The notes under the pieces were generated by a model, which was given only the letters and a program-made list of their open reading frames with translations, was not told the DNA's origin and did no database searches. From Bacteroidota bacterium (lineage in GTDB: Bacteria > Bacteroidota > Bacteroidia > NS11-12g > UBA955), in assembly GCA_023957335.1 (NCBI GenBank), contig JAMLHC010000006.1:62001-126000 (forward strand): DNA of 64,000 nucleotides, read 5' to 3'. This document shows positions 7,289-16,308 of the stretch, piece by piece; positions within the stretch are counted from its first letter, which is position 1; each line of letters starts with the position of its first letter. The position numbers and the translations under genes are program-made.

Positions 7289-9379
7289 CTAATTATTTAT
7301 CATTTTATCATATTCAAGACCTATTTTCCCTTTGCGGAACAGCTGTCCTGACATAAATTTTGCCGACACCTTTGCCTGAACCTGTAAGGCATCTTCCATA
7401 TTTGCGGAACAAGCAGCAATGATGCAATCTGCAATTTCTTTTTGAGCAGATTGAATCAGGGGATTGTCTGACCAATTAACTTTTTCGATTTCAGAAGCAA
7501 TATGAGGCATTGCTTCTTTCACAACAGAGCGTTTTGTCAATGCTGCATCGCCTTTAGCAAGGATATTCTTTGTCATGACAAGGCATTCTTGGAGCGAACC
7601 TGTATAATCTACCAAAAATCCTTGTGCTTGTTGAGCATTTACTTGCTTCCCATGCATCAGCATATCGAGCATCACGGAATGTTCATCTTTACTTGTTTTG
7701 CGAAACACCCAATGACAGCCTTCCATACCGGGAATAACCGGCAGTGTTACTTCGGGCATTGCAAACTTAACTTGTGTGGGAGCTATCAAGTATTGACAAT
7801 GCATCATCAATTCGAGCATCCCGCCCATGCATCTTTTGCCATTGACAAAACCTATTGAAATTTCAAATTCATGGTATAATCTTCTGGCAGTTTTTGACCA
7901 ATCTGCAGAAATTTTCTCACCGATATTACTATCCGTTACAGCCGGAAAAAATTCTGTTGTATCCGCTCCTACCATTTGAGTTGAAAAATGAAAATCAGAT
8001 GTGAGTACAACTTTGTGGATGCCTTCTTTGTGCAGCCAGTCAATAGCGCGATTGAGTTCCGCATTGACATCATAATTATAACTTTCTCTGCTTATGCAGA
8101 TATAGCCGTTGGTTCCATCATGTTCCGCATTCACATATAACTGCTGCCATTCCGGAGAATTCAAATTTTGCAATGTTTCCGGGTACCATTTTGTTTTTGC
8201 GGCATTGGGTTCAAGAGCATGGTATTTTTTCACATATTCTAATGCTTTCTCAGTTCCAATTCTGCGGATAAAGGCGGGCAATCCATTGGTAAACTGAGCA
8301 CACAACTCGCCTATTGCATTCATAGTAGCCAAATCAGCACGCTTCTCATGCAACATGATTGTAGTCATTTGAATCAACGCACCATACACAATAGATTTCA
8401 ATTCTTCTGACTGCTCTTCATCCATTTGCCAGCCCACAAGAGGACGGAAATGATTGGCGGGATACCAATTGAGCCCACTTTCTTTTCTTTCTGTCAGTTC
8501 TGCAGTTGGTTCAAACAAAGCTCCGTACTCTTTTCCTAAATGATACAAACAAGACCAGGTAAGGAAATTAGAACCCTTTGCACCAATCACGTCATGTGCT
8601 CTGAAGGGATTAGGTCCCATAATTTGGCGTATATATTTATCCGTTTTCCAATAAGGAGTATTGGTCCGATTGCAAAACTGAATACTTGCTTGAAGTAATC
8701 CGCAGAAAAACACATCCAGCACAAATGACCAATCATCGCTGACCTGCATTGGAATTAAGCCCATTGCCCACAAAAGATGCGTATGTGCAGAGGGTTTGGA
8801 TTCTACTATTTCAAAAACTTTGTTGATTTCATGCGGAAAAGCGGGATGTGCAATGCCCACTCCCAGCTCTTTGGACGGGAATCCTGAAGTTACAGACCAT
8901 ATATGAATATTGGGGTATTCATTTTTGAACAAATCATAATGTGCTTTTTTGAGTTCTAACTTTTCAGGAATGGCTTCTAACAGAAACTTAGGATTGTATT
9001 GCTTTAAAGATTCGGGCAGTGTATTGCCGTCATAATTCAACTTTACAATATTCTTCATAATTTGATTTGCGCCTTCTGTCCCAAAAGAGGCTTGCAAACC
9101 CTTGTATTGTCGGGCTATTCCATCGGGCGCACCCGGCAAATCCAGCGCGATGATTGGCACATTCATTTCCATCAATCGCGAAGCAAATTGCATCACTTTG
9201 CCGGCACCCACAATGCCACCTGCACCCGAAATTACCATTGCACCGCGATTATGTTTATCACCAAAAACCTTATCTACAATTTCTTCCAAAGAAACCGGTA
9301 GTTTGCCTGTATTAAAAATATCTGCAACAGTTCCTAAGTCAAGGGCTTCCAGCGTTGATTTTCTCATTAATTTCTTCAT
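7289..9379 (-). CDS. Fused 3-hydroxyacyl-CoA dehydrogenase-like / enoyl-CoA hydratase-like protein, reversed domain order
   Basis: 696 residues with two parts. Residues ~45-300 resemble a 3-hydroxyacyl-CoA dehydrogenase: a glycine-rich nucleotide-binding turn SGAGGIVGAGK, HPAFPHEINKVFEIVES, and a helical C-domain with GPNPFRAHDVIG. Residues ~430-600 are crotonase-like: GFVNGKRCMGGMLELMMHC and FAMPEVTLPVIPGMEG, with both glutamates usually catalytic present. The order is the reverse of FadB (hydratase then dehydrogenase). In context it should oxidise 3-hydroxypimeloyl-CoA for the thiolase encoded just upstream. The dehydrogenase part is divergent, so activity there is less certain. The start is ATG at 9379; a second ATG four codons in is possible. 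Confidence 0.7.
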   Translation of the reverse strand: MKKLMRKSTLEALDLGTVADIFNTGKLPVSLEEIVDKVFGDKHNRGAMVISGAGGIVGAGKVMQFASRLMEMNVPIIALDLPGAPDGIARQYKGLQASFGTEGANQIMKNIVKLNYDGNTLPESLKQYNPKFLLEAIPEKLELKKAHYDLFKNEYPNIHIWSVTSGFPSKELGVGIAHPAFPHEINKVFEIVESKPSAHTHLLWAMGLIPMQVSDDWSFVLDVFFCGLLQASIQFCNRTNTPYWKTDKYIRQIMGPNPFRAHDVIGAKGSNFLTWSCLYHLGKEYGALFEPTAELTERKESGLNWYPANHFRPLVGWQMDEEQSEELKSIVYGALIQMTTIMLHEKRADLATMNAIGELCAQFTNGLPAFIRRIGTEKALEYVKKYHALEPNAAKTKWYPETLQNLNSPEWQQLYVNAEHDGTNGYICISRESYNYDVNAELNRAIDWLHKEGIHKVVLTSDFHFSTQMVGADTTEFFPAVTDSNIGEKISADWSKTARRLYHEFEISIGFVNGKRCMGGMLELMMHCQYLIAPTQVKFAMPEVTLPVIPGMEGCHWVFRKTSKDEHSVMLDMLMHGKQVNAQQAQGFLVDYTGSLQECLVMTKNILAKGDAALTKRSVVKEAMPHIASEIEKVNWSDNPLIQSAQKEIADCIIAACSANMEDALQVQAKVSAKFMSGQLFRKGKIGLEYDKMINN

Positions 9380-9389
9380 ATCTCTCCTA

Positions 9390-10586
9390 TCAGTTTACTT
9401 TAAAAATTGAAGCTATTCCCACATCTCCGGCAGCACAACCAAAAACCAACACATAACCTCCCCCCAAATCCACTGCTTCCTCTAAGGCTTCGATGATTAC
9501 TCTGGTAAGTGTTGGACCTTGGGGATGTCCCCAAACCAAAGGACTGCCGTTATTGTTCATTTTATGCCAATCGTAGTTCATCACTTTCGCAAATACAGCA
9601 TCATTGATTGCAAAGGGATTATGGTCTTTTACCACAACCATATCATCCATGTTCAAACCGGTTTGTGATAACAATTTTTTTACAGCTATTGCAGGAGCTT
9701 CAGGCATGGAAGAAGGCAATACGCGCACTTCGGTTTTTGCAACAAAACTGATATTGATTTCCGGCCTTGTGCTGATTGCTTTTGCTTTTTCGGCAGAAGT
9801 AACTAACAAAGTAGCCATGCCGTCTGCCGCATGTGTTTGAGTTCCGCTTGTAACACAAGTATCAAGGTCTTTCATGGCACGCAGGGTATCCAAAGAAATT
9901 TTCCTGACTCCAAGGTCCTCGCTAATTACCCCCATTGACTTACCTTGAACATTTAACACCTCTAAAGGCATGGTAACTCTATCAAGAAAACCTTTTTCTT
10001 TACCTTGAAAATATTGATGGTAACGGTATGCGGTCAGTTCATCAATTTCTTTTCTATCAATTTTATATTTTCTTGCCACATTGCCGGCAGAAGTAATCAT
10101 GGCTTTTTCAGTAGAAGGGTCAAAGCCAAAATTATCCCATACATCACTGATGACTTCAGTTCTGCGATAGGCTCTTCTTTCGGGGAAAACACTAGCTGGC
10201 GAATCACTTGTTCGGTCGAATGTCAACACTCCCACCACTTCACTTGCACCGGATTGCACCTGCATTGCAGCCAAAACAACTGCTTGCAACCCTGTTGCAC
10301 AAGCCTGCTCCACATGAAAACCCGGTATTCTTCTTCCCATACAATTAGCCACAACAGTTGCATTCCAAAATTTGAAATGCCAAGGAACGGTTGAACCTAT
10401 CATCAGGTAATCTAAATGCGAAGTCGAAACCTTTCTCTTAGATAAGATGCGCGCCATTGCTTCGCCTGCAAACTGTCCTATATTGACCTCTGCCAAAGGT
10501 GAACTCTGCCATGCAGGGAAATAGCTACTGCCCCATGTTCCATAGGGTATTCGTGCTTCTTGTGTTAATTTATTCGCTTGCTTCAT
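9390..10586 (-). CDS. Thiolase-family acetyl-CoA acyltransferase (candidate 3-oxopimeloyl-CoA thiolase)
   Basis: 398 residues, normal thiolase length. The nucleophilic cysteine is in QACATGLQA (usual form CASG). The later motifs are recognisable but atypical: DHNPFA for NEAFA, WGHPQGPTLTR for GHPxGxSGxR, and FGCAAGDVG for the CxGGGxG segment that carries the second cysteine. All catalytic positions (two Cys, Asn, His) appear present. It lies 10 bp upstream of the dehydrogenase/hydratase fusion and would cleave 3-oxopimeloyl-CoA to glutaryl-CoA and acetyl-CoA. The substrate is inferred from position only. Confidence 0.78.
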   Translation of the reverse strand: MKQANKLTQEARIPYGTWGSSYFPAWQSSPLAEVNIGQFAGEAMARILSKRKVSTSHLDYLMIGSTVPWHFKFWNATVVANCMGRRIPGFHVEQACATGLQAVVLAAMQVQSGASEVVGVLTFDRTSDSPASVFPERRAYRRTEVISDVWDNFGFDPSTEKAMITSAGNVARKYKIDRKEIDELTAYRYHQYFQGKEKGFLDRVTMPLEVLNVQGKSMGVISEDLGVRKISLDTLRAMKDLDTCVTSGTQTHAADGMATLLVTSAEKAKAISTRPEINISFVAKTEVRVLPSSMPEAPAIAVKKLLSQTGLNMDDMVVVKDHNPFAINDAVFAKVMNYDWHKMNNNGSPLVWGHPQGPTLTRVIIEALEEAVDLGGGYVLVFGCAAGDVGIASIFKVN

Positions 10587-10603
10587 TTACTTCTTTATAT
10601 ACA

Positions 10604-12448
10604 TTAATTCTCTGCTTCAGCCGGTTCGGGTTCATTTTTTCCCTTTTTGGCAAACGTCTTTGCTGCAATTACTGCCGCACCATAGGAAACCACAAATTGA
10701 GGAGCTTCAATAATATTTATTTTCAAATCAAACTTTTCGCTCAAAATCTGCTTCAGATAAGGATGATGCGCTATCACTCCGCCAATCATATAAGTTGGAA
10801 TACCGGGATCGATACGCATTTTGGCAATCTTGTTGGCAATAGAATTATAGACACCTCGCGATATATCCTCGAGTGACATTCCGTCAAAAATCCAATTCAT
10901 GATTTCTGTCTTTGCAAACACAGTACAGAAGCTATTCAGTTCTTTTTCATAGTTGGAAAGAGAAGCCAGCGTACTCATTTCAGCAATATTGATAGAAGCT
11001 CGTTCTGCAATTTCTGAAAGGAAAGCTCCAGTTCCTGCAGCACACTTATCATTCATATAAAAGTTCTGTACATTGTCGTCCTTATCACAACGAATAATTT
11101 TGATGTCTTCCCCGCCAATATCAATGATGTTTTTCTCTCCCGGACAAGCCAAAGAAACACCGGCTGCTGCGCAATTAATCTCTGTTTTGACAATATCAGA
11201 CATTGTAAAATGTTTGCGCCCATAGCCTGTTGCACAACTCATGACGATATTAAAATTTGTACTAATAGACTGCATTACATTTTTGAATGCCTGTTTATCA
11301 TTGTTTAATGTGGGCAGGAAATATCTGAATAATGCTTGTCCTTTGTCATCAATAACCGTAAACTTAGTGTAGGCTGAACCCAAGTCAATACCCAAGAAGC
11401 AATCTGATTTTTTGTATTGATTCAGCGATTCGGGATTAATAGTCAAACCTTTGTTCAAAATTTTGCGGCTTATGTCGGTTGTAATTCCGGGCATGCGCGA
11501 AATGATATTTTTGTTTGTCATGGCATTTACCATATTGGTAAAAGACAAGTTTAATGAAGCACGCACGTAGTGTTTGCGTCCATATTCTACAATCTTTCCA
11601 TTAAAAAACTCAATTTCAGTTTCCTTTCCATTAATTAAATCAAGCGCTAAAGAAGGGAAGTGATCTCCCCCTTTTTTGAGATAGCGCATACATTCCCTTA
11701 TAAAATTATCGTCAAAACGGATTTTTTCAGTTTCGGCAACTCCTACTGCTTCGCTGATAGTTTGCTCAATCAATTCAACCGTATCGGGGTCTGACATTGC
11801 TTCCGCCATAGTCAGCCTGCCCACACCACAAAGGGCGCTGAGCGAAGAATTGAGAATGGTTTTGTGCCATACTTTTTTCACTAAATCAAAAGCTGAAACA
11901 GCTTCGGTTGTTACATTCACAGATGTGAGAATTTGAGCCAATTCATCTGCTTGTGCCCTTCTATTGTCATTGATAGAACCTAAATAGTTGGGCGGTGTAA
12001 AGAAACTGACCTTAATTGTATTGGGATTTATTTGGTTCCCGGCAAAGTTTACAACCATTCGCAAAACCTTTCCATCACCAAAAGTGGAAGTATAAAGATG
12101 TTCAGTGTCTATTCCGTTCTGTGCAGCAACAACAGTCAGTTTTTCGGTAATTAAAGCAGACGTTGATTTGAGCAAATCCGGCACATGATAAGTCTTGACA
12201 GCAAAAATTAAATAGTCCAAATCGAGGTTTACAAAATCATCAACATTCTCAAAAACATGGTTAAAGCGTGCCTTATCTTGAAACACATTTTCGAGAATTA
12301 TACCCTCATTAATAATTTTATTCCGTTTTACTTCATTTCTAATGCACAGAGCCACTTCGCAACCGGCCTGTTGAAGTTTCACGGCAAGAATCCCCCCCAC
12401 CGGGCCCAACCCAATAATGCCCACTTTTATTTGCTTGTTATTGCTCAT
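10604..12448 (-). CDS. PanE-like reductase fused to BcrA/BcrD/HgdC-type ATPase (activase)
   Basis: 614 residues in two complete-looking domains. Residues ~6-320 are a ketopantoate reductase (PanE/ApbA)-like module: nucleotide motif GLGPVGG, a VKKVWHKTILN segment with the expected catalytic Lys (K196) and Asn (N200), and TEIEFFNGKIVEYG. Residues ~350-600 are a BadF/BadG/BcrA/BcrD-type ATPase: phosphate loop GIDLGSAYTK, DIGGED, and the two Fe-S cysteines in NDKCAAGTG (C469) and FCTVFAKTE (C508). The frame is intact, with a four-base ATGA overlap to the HgdB-like gene upstream. Such ATPases inject electrons into dehydratases and benzoyl-CoA reductases. Neither the fusion nor its reaction is known to me. 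PanE-family proteins can also be 2-hydroxyacid dehydrogenases. Confidence 0.82.
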   Translation of the reverse strand: MSNNKQIKVGIIGLGPVGGILAVKLQQAGCEVALCIRNEVKRNKIINEGIILENVFQDKARFNHVFENVDDFVNLDLDYLIFAVKTYHVPDLLKSTSALITEKLTVVAAQNGIDTEHLYTSTFGDGKVLRMVVNFAGNQINPNTIKVSFFTPPNYLGSINDNRRAQADELAQILTSVNVTTEAVSAFDLVKKVWHKTILNSSLSALCGVGRLTMAEAMSDPDTVELIEQTISEAVGVAETEKIRFDDNFIRECMRYLKKGGDHFPSLALDLINGKETEIEFFNGKIVEYGRKHYVRASLNLSFTNMVNAMTNKNIISRMPGITTDISRKILNKGLTINPESLNQYKKSDCFLGIDLGSAYTKFTVIDDKGQALFRYFLPTLNNDKQAFKNVMQSISTNFNIVMSCATGYGRKHFTMSDIVKTEINCAAAGVSLACPGEKNIIDIGGEDIKIIRCDKDDNVQNFYMNDKCAAGTGAFLSEIAERASINIAEMSTLASLSNYEKELNSFCTVFAKTEIMNWIFDGMSLEDISRGVYNSIANKIAKMRIDPGIPTYMIGGVIAHHPYLKQILSEKFDLKINIIEAPQFVVSYGAAVIAAKTFAKKGKNEPEPAEAEN

Positions 12449-13662
12449 TTTAACACAATATTTTCTTCTAATTGTTCTAAAAAGGTTTCAATTTTGGTAA
12501 TGCTCTGTCCTTCACTAAAAAACCTCAAATCACACAAATCTCCTTCTATTACCAGAGCAGGTACTCCGGTTATATCTTTTAACCTCTGCGGCATACCAAA
12601 CTTGGCGTTTGAATTATTAAAGCAAGTTTTAGAATCGTGATAAATAATTCCATCAATGCGATATTCCTTAAACCAGTCACTCAACATTCTCATTTTGGCT
12701 TTTTCACCACGATTAATAAAAATTTCGGTGTAAGCTCTTGCGGTTGAATTCCAAGGATCATTTTCGTCAAACTTGTCAAAAACCCAACTGCTGCAATACG
12801 TTGAAGCAACAACAGCTGCACCATTTGACGTGAACAAATCACTCAACATTCGCAACTTGCCCCAAATAGGCATTCCTTCCCAAAAAATTCTTGTTCTTGC
12901 TTTAGGTAGAAATCCCTCATTATTCTTAACGTTTTCTTCCAACTCTGCCAACAGTTCAGTATAATAGTCTTTGGCAATCTGTGTACCTCGCAGTACAACA
13001 ATAGGTCCCATATGGATAGTACCATCAAAAAAGCTGATTGGAGCATTCATGGCAGTTGAGGTTTTGAGCACTTTTTGCCACAACAAAGTAGCCTCTTTGC
13101 TCAAACGCACCGTTTCTTTGAACTTTGCTTCATCAAATTTTTGTCCGCTCACTTGCTCGCAAATAGGAATCATGGATTTGAATTGCTCAACTACCAAATC
13201 CACTTCCTTTTGAGTAACTTCTTCCAAATAGCGAGGGGGTGTAATCCCTACAACCGGACAATTAAATTCTTTGGCAAAAAAATAGAACCAATCCTGTACT
13301 TCTCTACATTGATTGGTGTTGAAAGCAATAAGGTCCGGTTTGGGATGACCTTTCATACCATAGTGCTTTTTCAGGGGTGTATCATTTCTCAAATACGAAC
13401 CAATATCGGCAGTAGTGTAAGAGCAGACATGACCTGAATATCCCATTTTAACGGCTTCCGGAATTACATCCATAGCCGTGCGGGTTGCGCCCAATAAGGC
13501 TCCGTGATTTTCAGGAAAATACACTTCAAATCCAAAAGAACGTAAAAGTTCGGCTGGTCCCACACTGGTGCACCAAGCAACCTTCTTCTCGCCATTTTCA
13601 AGCGAGCGGAAATAGTTGCCCATGATAGCCTTCATTTTCTCTGTTGATTTGATTATGTACAT
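12445..13662 (-). CDS. BcrB/HgdB-like 2-hydroxyacyl-CoA dehydratase/reductase subunit (single, paralogous to BcrB)
   Basis: 405 residues of the HgdB/BcrB/BcrC family. The C-terminal part (residues ~345-400) aligns by eye with BcrB of this operon: DSKTCFNNSNA against IKSCNSFSAG, and EGDLCDLRFFSEG against ESDLVDPRYFSYS. Candidate Fe-S cysteines are C31, C80 (HVCSYTTADIGSYL) and C119. Only one such subunit accompanies the fused ATPase, whereas BCR and HgdAB enzymes use two different ones, so a homodimer or sharing of BcrC is possible. It overlaps the ligase stop by 10 bp and the fused gene by 4 bp. The substrate is unknown: a second aromatic reductase or a 2-hydroxyacyl-CoA dehydratase are both open. 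Confidence 0.8.
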   Translation of the reverse strand: MYIIKSTEKMKAIMGNYFRSLENGEKKVAWCTSVGPAELLRSFGFEVYFPENHGALLGATRTAMDVIPEAVKMGYSGHVCSYTTADIGSYLRNDTPLKKHYGMKGHPKPDLIAFNTNQCREVQDWFYFFAKEFNCPVVGITPPRYLEEVTQKEVDLVVEQFKSMIPICEQVSGQKFDEAKFKETVRLSKEATLLWQKVLKTSTAMNAPISFFDGTIHMGPIVVLRGTQIAKDYYTELLAELEENVKNNEGFLPKARTRIFWEGMPIWGKLRMLSDLFTSNGAAVVASTYCSSWVFDKFDENDPWNSTARAYTEIFINRGEKAKMRMLSDWFKEYRIDGIIYHDSKTCFNNSNAKFGMPQRLKDITGVPALVIEGDLCDLRFFSEGQSITKIETFLEQLEENIVLK

Positions 13663-15401
13663 CGCTTAAAGTTATTGTTGGAATCTAATTCTATGATATA
13701 CACCTCTTCGTCTGTAGGAACATTGTCTCCATAAAGATTATACAGATGTGTTTTGTATTTCTCAAGCACATTTTTGGGAGCCACTTTCATAGAAGGTGTG
13801 AGCATGTTGTTGTCTAATGAAAGCTCATCGTTAATAATGGCTGCGGACTTGATTTTAGCAAATTTTTGCCCGATAGATTGATTTGCTAACTGCAAACAAC
13901 CTGTCAAACAATGCCCCATTTCGTTGATATTTCTGGGACAAAAGCAGCCCTGCTCAGGTGTAATGGCATAGTCGGGCTGATTGAGTAATTTTTTATTGGG
14001 AAAAATCAATGCAACAGGAAACTCCTCTCCACTACCTGCTACCACTGCATATTGCACATAATGACACTTTAGCTCTATGGCTTTTTCTAAATCAGTTGGT
14101 ATGACTTTTTCACCATTGGAGAGTTTAAAAATTCTGTCCTTGCGTGAAATCAATTGAAGTCCATTGTCGGACACTTTGCCTACATCTCCCGTCCGATACC
14201 ATCCATCTTCTGTAAATGCACCGAAATTGGCTTCGTCATTTTTGTAATAACCCTGCATAACATTGGGACCCTGCACTTGAATTTCATCATCTTTCCCTAT
14301 TCTAATGTGAACTCCCTGTATAGGCATTCCAACCACTCCTGTCTCGCGTTTCAAGTGTGGGTTTGTCAAGGTACAACAAGGTGAAGTTTCTGTAAGACCA
14401 TAGCCTTCAATCACATTGATACCGCGTTTCTCAAATTCATCTGATAATCTTTGAGGCAAAGCAGCGGCTGCGGTAAAAATAAATTTAAGCCCTGAATTAA
14501 AGAATGCTTCTTCTGCGTCCTTGCTGGATTTGGCTAGTTCAAACAGCGCTTGGTAAACCTTTGGAACACTGAAGAATACAGTAGGTTTTACCTTAGTCCA
14601 ATTCTCAAAAATAATTTTAGCATCCTTCCCAAAACTGCTCTCCAAATAATAGGTTGCACCATTGTACAAGGCACTGAAAAGTTCAAAAATACCTCCAAAG
14701 CTATGATGCCAAGGTAAGTATGACAAAAACCTATCACCGGATTCTACCTTGAGTACTTCATGAATAGAGGCTTGTTGCGAAAGAATATTTTGATGGGTTA
14801 GTTGTACGCATTTTGGCACCCCCATTGTACCGGATGTGTACATGTTCAAACAGATGTCGGTGGTTTGTGCATCTGTATTGAGTGTGAAGTCTGCATCTTC
14901 TCTTTTTGTAAGTAGTTGTGCAAAATTTCTGACTTGATAAGTAGTATCGTTACTGACTTCATCAAAAGTCCAGATAGTTTTTATTTTAGGTAATTTAGAA
15001 CTTAGTTCATTAAATTGAAAATGACCTGCAAGAATGATAAACTCAGCATCCGAATGGTTGATGAGCAGTTCAGATGTATTTTTTTTGAAATATGCAAAAA
15101 TCGGAACTGCAATAGCACCCATAGTCATGACAGCCATTTCTGCTCTTAGCATTTGCAGTGAATTGGGGCAATACAAAATTACTTTAGTACCCTTTGCCAC
15201 TCCTGCCTTTTGTAGATTCCATGCTATATTGAGTATATCTTCATAAAAAGACTTCCAGCTAATCCCTTGATATTCATTATCCTTATCTTTTTGGCAAAAG
15301 ATATGTTTATCAGCAAATCTGCGGCTATTCTGTTCAAACATTATAGCCAAATTTTGCATTACCTCATTGGCAACAGGTCTGAATGGTAAAGTCTTGGTCA
15401 T
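13653..15401 (-). CDS. AMP-forming acyl-CoA ligase (long-chain-type ANL family)
   Basis: 582 residues. The ANL family shows in the P-loop YTSGTMGVPKCVQLTH, the GYGLTETSP motif, YRTGDVG, and SRKDRIFKLSNGEKVIP. The C-terminus (LTPSMKVAPK) is like long-chain acyl-CoA synthetases rather than classical benzoate-CoA ligases, and the ~580-residue length also fits that group. It lies 19 bp after bcrD within the operon. It may activate benzoate, another aromatic acid, or the acid processed by the adjacent PanE-activase/HgdB-like pair. The sequence does not settle the substrate. Confidence 0.82.
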   Translation of the reverse strand: MTKTLPFRPVANEVMQNLAIMFEQNSRRFADKHIFCQKDKDNEYQGISWKSFYEDILNIAWNLQKAGVAKGTKVILYCPNSLQMLRAEMAVMTMGAIAVPIFAYFKKNTSELLINHSDAEFIILAGHFQFNELSSKLPKIKTIWTFDEVSNDTTYQVRNFAQLLTKREDADFTLNTDAQTTDICLNMYTSGTMGVPKCVQLTHQNILSQQASIHEVLKVESGDRFLSYLPWHHSFGGIFELFSALYNGATYYLESSFGKDAKIIFENWTKVKPTVFFSVPKVYQALFELAKSSKDAEEAFFNSGLKFIFTAAAALPQRLSDEFEKRGINVIEGYGLTETSPCCTLTNPHLKRETGVVGMPIQGVHIRIGKDDEIQVQGPNVMQGYYKNDEANFGAFTEDGWYRTGDVGKVSDNGLQLISRKDRIFKLSNGEKVIPTDLEKAIELKCHYVQYAVVAGSGEEFPVALIFPNKKLLNQPDYAITPEQGCFCPRNINEMGHCLTGCLQLANQSIGQKFAKIKSAAIINDELSLDNNMLTPSMKVAPKNVLEKYKTHLYNLYGDNVPTDEEVYIIELDSNNNFKRCT

Positions 15402-15420
15402 AGAGATTCAATTAAGTTTT

Positions 15421-16284
15421 TTAAGACGCTACTAACTCTTGTCCACTTTTTTCCTTCAAGACATGATATCTGTATCCACCCCAAAGTGCAGCACCAATGG
15501 CTCCTGAAAAAATAGCATCAGGGTGAGATTGAAATTTAATGTCACTCTTTTTGTTTTCAGAAGCCACTTCTTCGATTGCCTGAATCATTCCTTTGTTCAT
15601 GCCCATTCCACCCATCAGAGAAATAGGTGATTCTGCTTTAAGAGAACTCAGCAATTTGACAACTCTTTGTGCTATAGAAATATTAATTCCCTTAATAATA
15701 TTGGGAGTTGAAGCACCTTTTGACACCATATTGATTACATCCGTTTCTGCCAAGACTGCACAAATACCTGAAGGCACTTCAGGATTATCTGCCTGCATAG
15801 AAATATCTCCAACTTCTTCTACAGCTAAGCCGAGATAGCGAGATATATTTTCAATAAATTGCCCTGAACCTGAAGCACATTGCCCCGTCATTTTATAGTC
15901 AAGCACTTTGCCACGCTCGTCAATTTTGATTGCTCTTACATACAAACCACCCATATCCACAACGGTTCTGGCACCGGGAGTCAAAAAAATACCGCCTCTG
16001 GCGTGGGTAGTCATACTGTAAAAGTGTCCTGTTTTTTTATCAACCATTTCTCCTTCTCCGGTTGAAGCCAGGTAGGCAATATCTTTTTCATAATTTAGGT
16101 TGTTTCTCTCCAAAATCATGTCAATCGAATCGTGCGCCACATCCTTAGGATCCCTTTTTCTGATTTTTTCGGTTTGTTTGTCAATCAGACGATGTTGTCC
16201 GCTCTCTTTGTCATAAGACATCAGTACGGTTTTGACATAACTGCCACCAACATCAATCCCCATAGTGTAAATAGTATTTCCCAT
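15421..16284 (-). CDS. bcrD: Benzoyl-CoA reductase subunit D (ATPase/activase)
   Basis: 287 residues, matching Thauera BcrD (~282). An ASKHA ATPase: phosphate motif GIDVGGSYVKTV, DMGGLYVRAI, and the Fe-S ligand segments GQCASGSGQF and GICAVLAETD, which hold the two cysteines that bridge a [4Fe-4S] cluster with BcrA. It completes the C-B-A-D gene order of the class I (Bcr) reductase. BcrA and BcrD hydrolyse two ATP per electron to drive electrons into BcrBC. The sequence just before its ATG is seven AAT units, an odd spacer that may influence translation. Confidence 0.92.
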   Translation of the reverse strand: MGNTIYTMGIDVGGSYVKTVLMSYDKESGQHRLIDKQTEKIRKRDPKDVAHDSIDMILERNNLNYEKDIAYLASTGEGEMVDKKTGHFYSMTTHARGGIFLTPGARTVVDMGGLYVRAIKIDERGKVLDYKMTGQCASGSGQFIENISRYLGLAVEEVGDISMQADNPEVPSGICAVLAETDVINMVSKGASTPNIIKGINISIAQRVVKLLSSLKAESPISLMGGMGMNKGMIQAIEEVASENKKSDIKFQSHPDAIFSGAIGAALWGGYRYHVLKEKSGQELVAS

Positions 16285-16305
16285 AATAATAATAATAATA
16301 ATAAT
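16285..16305. repeat. (AAT)7 microsatellite between bcrA stop and bcrD start
   Basis: Seven perfect AAT units on the plus strand (ATT on the coding strand) fill the 24-bp gap between the bcrA stop and the bcrD ATG, ending directly at the start codon. It occupies the position where a ribosome-binding site would be expected. Slippage would change the distance from upstream sequence to the bcrD start without altering either protein. Confidence 0.95.
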
Positions 16306-16308
16306 TGA

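Noticed and set aside
10604-13662. Extra HgdB-like/activase pair as a decayed duplicate of bcrBA
   Set aside because: Both frames are intact, translationally coupled, keep Fe-S cysteines, and carry an added PanE domain, so a distinct system is more likely.
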